A stretch of DNA of 64,000 bases, taken from assembly GCA_025716815.1 (NCBI GenBank), contig JAIXMN010000029.1, positions 186,001 through 250,000 on the forward strand, written 5' to 3'. A model generated the notes under the pieces. The model searched no databases, was not told the DNA's origin, and worked only from the letters and a program-made list of their open reading frames with translations. The stretch's first letter is position 1; every line of letters starts with the position of its first letter. The translations under genes were made by a program, and so were the position numbers. This document shows, piece by piece, positions 55,777-64,000 of this stretch. This DNA comes from Dichotomocladium elegans. Its lineage: Eukaryota; Mucoromycota; Mucoromycetes; Mucorales; Lichtheimiaceae.

Positions 55777-58200
55777 GGATAAGAACAGAGTTATGTCTGA
55801 TGCAAAGACGAAAGCGAACGAAGAGAGGGGTGATGAAAAAAAGGAAGAGGTAGGATGGGAGAGACGACAAAATACGTTGGTTTTATGTTTCTTGTATATA
55901 CAAGTGTGGTGCAGCTGAGCATGAGGTGCGGTGGTGTTCGATAGTCTCTTTCAGGTGTACTGTTAAGAGAGGAGCTGAATAGGACAATCCATGAAGCCAT
56001 AAGGAAGTCGAACATTTTAGTGTAGCAACAGTCGTAGATACTGTCGCTCAACGCGTCCGCTTTCTGCTATATGAATTATGTCGTGGGCTTGATCATTTTT
56101 TCGGAAAAGTGATGTAGTCAAAAATGAAAAGATTGAGTGGCAAACCAAGGCATAGTATCTTCGGTGCAGCACCACCTATACACTCGTGACTGGTTCGGGT
56201 CCGTACAATCATAAATCCGTATATGATCTCTGGTCCAGATTCACTCGAAAATTAAATGTAGTGAGTGAATGGAATACGCGTTATGGCTAGAAACCAACAC
56301 ACACACAGCTAGCCTACGTGGCTTGGCTGTAGAGTGAATGTGGAAAAGTGATTTTTGCATTAATCAGAGCGAAACAAGAGTTTTTTTTTACTTTTACCAA
56401 TATAAATAACCGCGCCGCAATCAATAACCCACCGGATCAAACCCGAGCTCAACCAAGAGGAACGATCAAAAAAGGACTGCTGTGTCCAAGAATCTTCAAG
56501 TTCCAAACCCCAAACACGGATGAAAATTAAGCAGGCAGGCATTTTGGTTCTGCTTTCTCCTTTGATACTACTAATACTTGCGGGAGACCTCAGTACTTGT
56601 AGGTAAGACTGGACGTCCCACCCACTAGAAAGATATTATTGAGCTGTTTTCTCAGGTCATTGCCTCAAAAGTTAGCGGGATAAAGGGTCCTCACCTCTCT
56701 GTGGCCTTACTCGTGCCATTTGGTCCCGATGGGAGCCTAATAGCTCTAAATATATGCTACCCATATCAAAGAAAAAACTATTACTGTTTTTTTGCCAGTT
56801 GACACTATCGCTGCGTCACTAATTCGCAATGTCACAGTGGTCTATTTTGCATCCGTACTGTTGCTGCATGCTTAAGCTAAAGATACAGTACTGTAGATGA
56901 ATGAGTTGGAAATATTACTCTCTGGTTTATAGTGCCACTGATCGATTTGCTTGCTAGCTATCCCCAAAATTAATCCGATCCAAACACGCCGAACTTTCCG
57001 TGGCGGCGGCGATTGATTCCTCAATAATATTTTTGGCATGGTACGCATCTCGCATGCCGTTAAATAAATGACTGAGCTCACTTCCGATTGCTCTTCCCTC
57101 GGCTTCCTCCCGAATGGCGTCCTAGGTTATGCGTTTCTTATTCCCATTAAAGCCTTCGGACCATTCGACTCATACATCCGTACATATTATTCAAACTGGT
57201 TTATATCCATCGACCGACATTCGGCGGATAAACACCTCGAAATGGATGCTCGGATCACAGACAATGGCTCCGAAGTTATTATTATAGGTTGTATTTCTGA
57301 ACCACATGGCCATTTATTCTGATGTTTACTGTGACACGTTCAATGAAGGAGTCGGAGACTCGCCAAATTAAGGCTGTATGTCAGTCCAAGGGCAAGAAAG
57401 CGAGTAATCAATCATAATTTGTCATAGCGAGACGATGTCAAGAGAAGGGAAATGGCAATTGGAGAAGAAAGTCTTAAGAAATGATACTTTAGGAATTAGG
57501 CTTTGAAAGGTCTATGCAAGGCTTGTTCAGTATCACATTTTTGCATGTCATACAAATAATCATTGAGCGAGCTACGGAATGTTCGATGATGAAGGAAAAT
57601 GCATGATAGCAGTGCCATATAGGAAGGCTTTTGGGAAATCAGTGGCACAAGGCATTTCGGTGAGACAACAGTTGTGCTGGTAGCTGTTCTCCTTGCACCA
57701 GCTCAGGTGTTCTCACCTGCCGATATTACTACTCTTATTTTAGCAAACGTTTCTGCACTATATGTGCTTGTCTTTTTGGGAGACAAGGGCGATAGCAACA
57801 GCCAGGTTACAGCTGAACTGTCGCCAGAGATAAGATAGCGACGACCATGGTTGCAGGCCTGTAATCATCATGTACGGCGTTGGGTTCAATAATAATGGGG
57901 CTGGACGCAGGAGTAAGAGTTTTAGAGGCAGACAACAAGGCAGATGTCAAGCGCCTTCTTATACGGACCTATTGTGAATGACCGATGGATATACTAGTGA
58001 AAACGCATATCAGTCAATAATACCAGTAACATAAAATAAGAATGCTATCTGGTCACTTCGCTGTTATCCGCGAGCACAGTGCCCAAGCAATCGACCTCAC
58101 GACAATGGTTCCCCTACCATTATTTCGACGGGAGACACACGCATCTTATATTTATTTCGTTTACCAGCCACACAATCTTGCAAGCTGTCGAGAGCAGAGA
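55777..58200. other. Intergenic region, 2.4 kb
   Basis: No supported gene. Frames 56348-56530 and 57068-57322 (plus) have no family features. A short hydrophobic frame near 57670-57830 could be a degraded fragment. Confidence 0.5.
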
Positions 58201-58470
58201 GGATCATCTAGTGTTTTGGACTCCTTTGCTTTTAAAATTGAAGTCGCGTTTGCCGAGAAATCTTTACGCATGATGGCAAAGGAAATGTCGCATGTACGCG
58301 GCGAAAGCTGTCACACAGAAAACTGACCTTGCTGATACGCATATCGCCAAGCGAAAGGATGGAGACGTTTAGGTGAAAGAAGCAGATTTTAAGCGCAGCT
58401 ACACCGACAAAGATAAGACTCTGTTCGTTTTCGGATCATAAATAGGTTGAAGAATAAGTCAGCGGTGTGC
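58200..58470 (+). mobile_element. Tc1/mariner leader fragment, copy E
   Basis: It shares GAAATCTTTACGCATGATGG and AAGCGAAAGGATGGAGAC with the leaders at 50.5-50.8 kb and 11.6 kb, then AAGAAGCAGATTTTAAGCGCAG. Only the first few hundred bases of the element remain. Confidence 0.65.
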
Positions 58471-58639
58471 ATTGAGGAGGTGCTGCTTCACTTTGCTTTC
58501 AAGTAAACAGAAAGGTGTTGTCAGCCCCCGGGGTTTTCTTATAGTCTATCCGTCTATGTTCGAATATGACCATCCTCTTGCTTATCTCCATGGCATCTTA
58601 TATCCCTAGTTGTTTTTATTTCCCGATGCGTGGTCGTTA

Positions 58640-59130
58640 CAAAGAAATTATGCATATGCGATCTATTTCCTATAAATGCTGGACAGTTGCGAAGTCTGCT
58701 TCCTCGTTGAGCTCCAACCTGATTCTCTCTTCGACGTTCTCATCCAGTATGATCACTGTAATATTTACTTGTTTTATTGCAATCTACCATCCACTCGTCT
58801 TTGCAGATTGACCAATCGTACCGGTACTTGACGAGTCATGGAAGAGAGCGGCTCCTGGGTGCCCCTCTGCTACTTCCTCTGCGGCCGCCATTCACCGGTG
58901 TGTAGGCATTCTTCTGCTGCCCTCTCCATCCCAGTTATCGCTGCGACTACTCAGGATAATTCCTGGCCCTTCGGGTCCCTTGAGTGTAAGTTAAAGGGTG
59001 TGTGGAAGGGTAATTACTTTCAGCAGCTTAATGAGTATCCATCCATCGATGCGAATTTTTTCACCTACCGATACGTCATTATTTAATCTCGTGCCCGAAA
59101 TTTTATCTTGGGAAAATAAAGCTTTCTTAC
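58640..59130 (-). repeat. Dispersed repeat copy 3 (antisense peptide plus hairpin tail)
   Basis: The minus strand reads LVKYRYDWSICKDEWM, the counterpart of GYDWSIYK at 38.5 kb. The plus-strand tail has CAGTTATCGCTG (58932-58943), GGATAA, GGCCCTTCGGGTCCC near 58965, GTGTAAGTTAA and GAAAATAAAG near 59111, all shared with the sequence after the Fanzor relic. The tail ends only about 20 bases before the CENP-P start codon. Confidence 0.6.
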
Positions 59131-59143
59131 TCTAAGGAATATC

Positions 59144-60694
59144 ATGAACGACGGAAGTTCGGAAGACTACCCGTTTGATTACCGTACATCCAATCAGCGA
59201 TTTCAAGAACGACTTCTCGCTGCCCAGCAAAATACTATAGAGCAACAAATTGAGGAAAGCATTGTATGGTATTCAATGGCCATGCCAGCTTTTTGTCACC
59301 GTCCTTTTCGTGCTTACTCTGAACGGATCAGGAATCGCGTAGAGAAAATGAAGAAGAGGAAAGCAGTATTCCATTAGCTGCACAACGCGAATCTCTGCGG
59401 GCGGAGGTTCTAATTATGGAGAAAGAAGTGGAGACTTTGCGAAAAGAGTTAGCAAAGTGGCGCGCAAGACGCGAGCGCGAAGCATCCATTAAAAACATGA
59501 CGCCTGAGGAACGTGCTGCAGCATTAGAAAGAGAGGAACAAGAACAAAAGGAAGGGGATAATGTTATGGATATGTTTGACGAAAGTGTCATCTTGTAAGT
59601 CTTTCTGCGGTGCTCGGTTTAGCGGCACATCATCATTCTTGTTTTAACAAGCGCCTCCTTTCTACCGAAAATAGTGATTATCTGATCAGCGCCGGAAGTG
59701 CTCCGATGCCAGCCAATGCAGCGGACTTGTCAGCTACAGACTTCACTAAACCGCATGAGGAGATGCGGGCCGTAGCCATGCAAAAGCCTGAAGCGCTCGA
59801 ACAAAGAAAGTACGCCCACTTCAATTTGACAAAGATGTCCAACGAAATCGATAAATCGGGTAGGAAGGATGAAAAGGGTCGCGGATAAAGGAATCACGTG
59901 GTCACTCATTCACTTATTATATGGTATGGATCAGGCACTGTACGCCACTGTGAGCTTGAAGGAGTAACATACGACGTGCCCTTCAGAGTGGAATATGACG
60001 TACTAGAATCCGAACTTAGCGTAAAGAACTTACTCTTCCAAGTAAACATCGAGATGCAGCTTGAAACGGGACCTATTTTAGAGAAGTAGGTGTATAACAT
60101 ATTATGATGCATGTTTGAAATTATTACTAACGCAAGCCGTAGAATCAAGGAAGAGGGCAATATTTTACTTTTCTTTCGGCTCTTAGTGCATTATGCCAGA
60201 TTGACGCATGAGCGAAAGACGCTTTTCAATCGTATTCAACAATACCTGGCATCCACACATGTGATTGCCGAAGAATTCGGGGATGAACGGCTTAAGTTTC
60301 GTACAAAAAGGTAACAACAACCTCGCTGCCTCCATCGCCAGCTTTTTAATCGAGCCTGACAGTCAAGAGGATCCGGAGTTGACGTTAATATGGAAAAACG
60401 TGACCCATCTTCGGGACCTGCAAGGAATCGATATCAAGGTATGCGAGCAAGTCTTACCAAGCATCGAAATTGAAGTCTTCAGTGGAGCAACTGGTATGTA
60501 TAACACTATCGGTGTTGTTTGGAGTGCGGTCGTTTGATTACATGGAGAACACAGGTGTACCAGAAGAGAAAGAGAACATATACCGTCGTATACCCGAAAT
60601 CTTCAAGCGCGTGGCATTAGCAAAGGGCCCATTCCTGGCTGTTCAAACCATTATCAATGCGGTCTTCAATTTCAGAAACCAGAATGCGTTGTAA
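59144..60694 (+). CDS. CENPP: CENP-P (Ctf19-related) inner kinetochore protein
   Basis: Exons 59144-59263, 59332-59594, 59675-59859, 59935-60085, 60137-60310, 60363-60493 and 60555-60694 give 387 residues. The N-terminal half is a coiled coil (VETLRKELAKWRARREREAS). The C-terminal half has the RWD-type fold of CENP-P: VPFRVEYDVLESEL, EEGNILLFFRLLVHYARLTH, ELTLIWKNVTHLRDLQG, and a final helix. In the family CENP-P pairs with CENP-O inside the CENP-OPQUR (COMA) complex at centromeres. I assigned it from the pattern of conserved blocks, not a search. Introns are 51-80 nt. The 5' leader is almost entirely transposon-derived tail. Confidence 0.75.
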
Positions 60695-61510
60695 ATAATA
60701 CTTCATTTTCAAAAAGTGTTTCACATTTACAGATCGAACCTTGGAAACTCCTAATGACAGGCGTTGGAGGAAAGAGAGAGTGAAACGGGAGGAATGCTCA
60801 GAGTATCCTTCACGCCATGGCTCTTCGATGTGGGTCAGGTTGGCTAACCCAGAAAAGACAGTAGTGTGAAGGTTGAATGAAAGACAGGTTAGCATGATAC
60901 AGATTCATACCAGGCTGGGCAATGAACGAGGGGGGGTGTGAATGGGATTGATAAAAAAGCCTTTCCCATGTGGGTTTATTGTCTCCAATGAGAACAGTGG
61001 TGGTCTGACGAAGCGAATGGTATTTGTCAGTTCAGCCCGCAAAGGCTTGCATCGTCGTGCATTCGTAGATGATTTCCCCAGAACCGCGGCTTCGGATTTA
61101 TCCAACTCAGACGTATGGGATATGCCGACCCAATATCCACCTAAAGCATTAGCGGATCCAGTACAACAAGCTCTGCCTGATATTGTCCCACTCATCCCAG
61201 GAGATAAAGGCGAGGTCCCCTGACAGCAATGGATTTAGCGTACGGTTTATCGCACAGGCGTATCTGTTGAGCACCCATGGGGTAATGGAATGCATAACGA
61301 GGACCTTTTTGTAAACCCATCTTGTGCGACCAAATTAGGTTTTGAAAATAAAGTATAGATACGTCCAAAGTAGGTTTGTAGGAGGAAAGATCAAAAAATC
61401 AGCTTTTCTGCTGTAGTACAATATAAACCTAGATTATATGTGTGAACTGTCGGAAAGAATGCGTTCTTGGATGAATTGAATACTGTATGCAATGCCCTGC
61501 GTTTTTTTTT
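60695..61510. other. Spacer between convergent CENP-P and methyltransferase genes
   Basis: A 93-residue plus-strand frame at 60942-61223 (VFVSSARKGLHRRAFVDDFP) is open but unidentified; it overlaps another frame on the minus strand. At about 61240-61370 there is a further fragment of the element tail, with CCATCTTGTGCGACC and TTTTGAAAATAAAGTATAG. Confidence 0.4.
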
Positions 61511-63039
61511 TTACGGTGATGGCTTCTTTGCAATCCAGCAATTGAATCGGGTAAACCCATGATACTCATCAAATTCCTCCAGTACTTCTAGTACTGCTTG
61601 GTCATAGTCATCGCTCGAGATGCTCCATGTTGACGTAAAAAAGCCTTTCCGGTTCCTCAGATAGGCCTTTTGCGTTTCCTTATTGATAAATCCAAACTGC
61701 TTGAGCTCTATTCACGGTTCGACAAACGTGATAGTCAGAATAACATGTGTTTCCCTCTCTCTTAGTATTTTCTTTCTTTCTTTCTTTTAATACCTGCATC
61801 GCGTGGCCATTCACCGATCGGAATATCCAGCGCTTGGTGGTCCAACTCGTCGAATCCAGCCGAGGTTATGGCCTGACCAAGTGACTCGGTGAAGCAAAAG
61901 TCGAGACCGTATTCTTGGCATTGTTCCTGCATAAATGCGTCAAAGGCTTGTTGTACAGGACCAGGATTATGATGCCAAAGGTCGGCTTCGACCAGCTCAA
62001 TGTATCCGCCTGGTTTTAATACCCTAGCCATTTCATCGAGAACATGGGCCCATTTCTCTTTGCGGATCACCTGACCCATACCACGTTGAAAGATACTGAG
62101 TGATCGGCGAACGCAATAGCATAGTTAGTTATCCTCTTCTCACTCTCGGTCTTGATATTTGACTTACTAATCCACCGAAGCATCCGCCAGCGGTAACGGT
62201 TCATTAATGTTTGCCTGAATATATTTCAAATTCTTGAGGCCACCGGCTTGCTGGAGCGATGGCGGTTTGATATCTATGCCAATGACGGTCGACGTCGGGT
62301 AAAGCGCAGCCATTTCCAATGCCCAGATACCATTGGCAGTACCGAGATCAAGGATGGTGGCAGGATGAGTGACAGGAGCGCCGGCGTTTGTTTTTCTCGC
62401 ACTCTTGAGGAGATAGTGCTAAGAAAAAGATAGGAAACAAAGAGAGATTTGAAGGAGAGGTAGAGAAAAAAGATAAAGAGTGGAGGGGGGGAAGAAAAGA
62501 AAAGAAAGAAAGCACGCGACGGTGATAGATTGATCAGTTTTAGTTGTCTCCTCTTTTTCGAGCTTCTTTAGGGAAGGGCGGGGAGGGGTAGGGGGAAAGA
62601 GCATGGTTTTTGTTTTTACTTGACGTTGTAACCGGTCGTATTCTCTCAAGTCGTCTTGAGACACAGCCTGGCGCGAAAAGCTACCTCGACGCTTATTTAA
62701 GACTTCGCTGATGGATTTGCGCCGTGGGATATCGTGTCGGTCATGTCCGGCTCCACCTCCATTTCCACCTCCTCCTCCGTGGCCAGACGTGGATGAGTTG
62801 GCTTGGTGGGTCGCAGCAGCCATGGCCGACTCGATAGCCCCGCTACCGCTTCCTGTTGTCGAGGTACTGACGGTCGTGATCGTCTCACTGCCGCCAACGA
62901 CCCAGTCGTAGTTTCCCTGAGAACTTGCATGAGATATCGTGGCTGATCGGGCACCGAGCGTGGCCGTGCTACGCCGTCGTGCTTTATTCGTTCTGCGCTC
63001 CCGCGTCTTTTCAATAATCCTACTCGTTTGGTTGCCCAT
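61511..63039 (-). CDS. SAM-dependent methyltransferase with predicted N-myristoylation
   Basis: Exons 63039-62620, 62418-62168, 62095-61794 and 61707-61511 give 389 residues. The start MGNQTS fits the N-myristoylation consensus. A Ser/Gly-rich, basic leader of about 110 residues precedes a class I methyltransferase domain: motif I ILDLGTANGIWALEMA, motif II TVIGIDIKPPS, then ANINEPLPLADASVD, FQRGMGQVIRKEKW and ARVLKPGGYIELVEAD. The substrate is unknown; such proteins are often numerous in Mucoromycota. The 201-nt first intron is purine-rich on the minus strand's complement and longer than the others. It sits convergent to CENP-P. Confidence 0.85.
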
Positions 63040-64000
63040 GCCGGTGGATAAAAAGTGTATGGATGTGTGAAACTGAAGAAAGAAAGAAGAAAGGATAAAG
63101 AGGGATAATAAAAAACCAGCAGAATTAGGGGGCGGGGGAAAGGGAAGAAAGAGAATGAAAGTTATTTCAAACTCGCAAAATCAAATCGGCTGTCCGTGCT
63201 ACTGCTTACGGAACAATGATGCTTGATAAAAAAAACACGCACAAATGTAGAATTCCAAATAGAGAAGAACAAAAGGATAAATAAAAAAAGCGGATGTATA
63301 GGAAGAAAGAGGGAGACGAAGGGGGCGACCGGCGATAACTGTTGGGCGGAAAGGGGAATAAGCTGAAGGATAAAGAAAAAGCAGACAGCCCAACGGCTTC
63401 TGTGGAGTCAACTTCAATAATAACAAGCGGAGGTTTCTTTCCCCGAGCACGTGTAAGTTACACACACAAAAAGACGGAGTCCACGCTCAAAGAAAGAGGG
63501 ACACAGTGATAAATACCACTCATGCGCTAATCCGCTGGTGATATGGAATATAATGTCTAATGACTATACGAGTCCTTGGTTCCTCGCTGGTGAATAGAGC
63601 ATATCCGTGCCACCGAAAAAGGTCTCTAGTCTGCACGTTTCGCTGTTCTCCAGATCAAACATAAAACGCTAGGGAGGAGCAGGTCAGATGGAGCAGAGAC
63701 GGGACGGCTGCTATTCCCGTTATAGACATTGTTGTGGGCTAGGTGGGGCACAGCTTGATTTCATCTCAACACAGCCAAACCTTAAAAGCAAATACACCCG
63801 GGAGCATACTCTGTTATGAAGCAAATTATGCTACCATGTCTATTTTGCTGATATTTACGCATTTGGAGCCTATTCGCTTGTTCTCTTCGCCATATCGCCT
63901 GTGTTAAATGGATGTATATCTTAGCTGCCTTAAAGGAGTTGCTAGGGTTGTGTAACCTTTACGATGGCTTGTGTACCCAGCTTCAATTCTGATCTCCTCA
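63040..64000. other. Upstream region of methyltransferase gene
   Basis: On the minus strand this is a pyrimidine-rich leader at about 63060-63170, then AT-rich sequence. Frame 63199-63465 (minus) has no recognisable domain. No gene is seen to the window end. Confidence 0.5.

Noticed and set aside
60311..60341. A 31-nt intron in CENP-P.
   Set aside because: Too short; the acceptor at 60361-60362 gives a 52-nt intron with the same phase, in line with the other introns.

Overview
The window is nuclear DNA of a filamentous fungus, most likely an early-diverging one (Mucoromycota, probably Mucorales). The genes are dense with short introns of about 49-90 nt (GT-AG, one GC-AG). The gene set mixes fungal-type proteins (a DEP-DEP-RGS regulator, a GT15 mannosyltransferase, mitoribosomal mS45) with genes lost in budding yeasts (a KDM4 demethylase keeping an extended PHD and a Tudor-like end; CENP-P). 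Exon joins were derived by hand from splice sites; every multi-exon model below sums to a whole number of codons. Species assignment is inference.

Layout. 1.9-3.9 kb: a biotin carboxylase-biotin carrier protein without carboxyltransferase. 4.3-9.1 kb: one long gene for a Vrl1/VARP-like endosomal protein (N-terminal domain, VPS9, ankyrin repeats, PX, BAR) that looks like two genes until an intron over the apparent stop is recognised. 9.5-10.8 kb: a G-protein alpha subunit. 13.4-16.0 kb: a KDM4 histone demethylase. 16.8-17.9 kb (minus): an SH3/C2H2 protein with a paralogue at 54.5-55.8 kb. 19.6-29.1 kb: a retrotransposon cluster beside a tRNA-Arg(CCT): a solo LTR, a chimeric LTR element lacking reverse transcriptase, and a complete Ty3-type element. 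29.7-32.0 kb (minus): a 77-aa membrane protein and the RGS protein. 34.9-36.0 kb: mS45. 40.7-42.0 kb: mannosyltransferase. 42.2-44.7 kb (minus): a disordered protein and a Tim17-family protein. 45.6-46.2 kb: prefoldin 4. 46.4-49.7 kb (minus): nuclear cap-binding protein 1 with 15 exons. 59.1-60.7 kb: CENP-P. 61.5-63.0 kb (minus): a SAM methyltransferase.

Mobile DNA. Decayed Tc1/mariner (DD34E) copies occur near 11.3-12.4, 36.4-37.7, 39.3-40.4, 50.4-51.1 and 58.2-58.5 kb. The copy at 50.4 kb is followed by a Fanzor (eukaryotic TnpB-like RNA-guided nuclease) relic at 51.4-52.8 kb and a structured, AT-rich tail that recurs elsewhere. This mariner-Fanzor family, with a candidate omega-RNA region, is the most notable system here.

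Functional links: the G-alpha and the RGS protein could act in one pathway, as could the cap-binding protein, KDM4 and CENP-P in nuclear functions, but nothing suggests operon-like organisation. Gene pairs run in both directions, with short convergent and divergent spacers.
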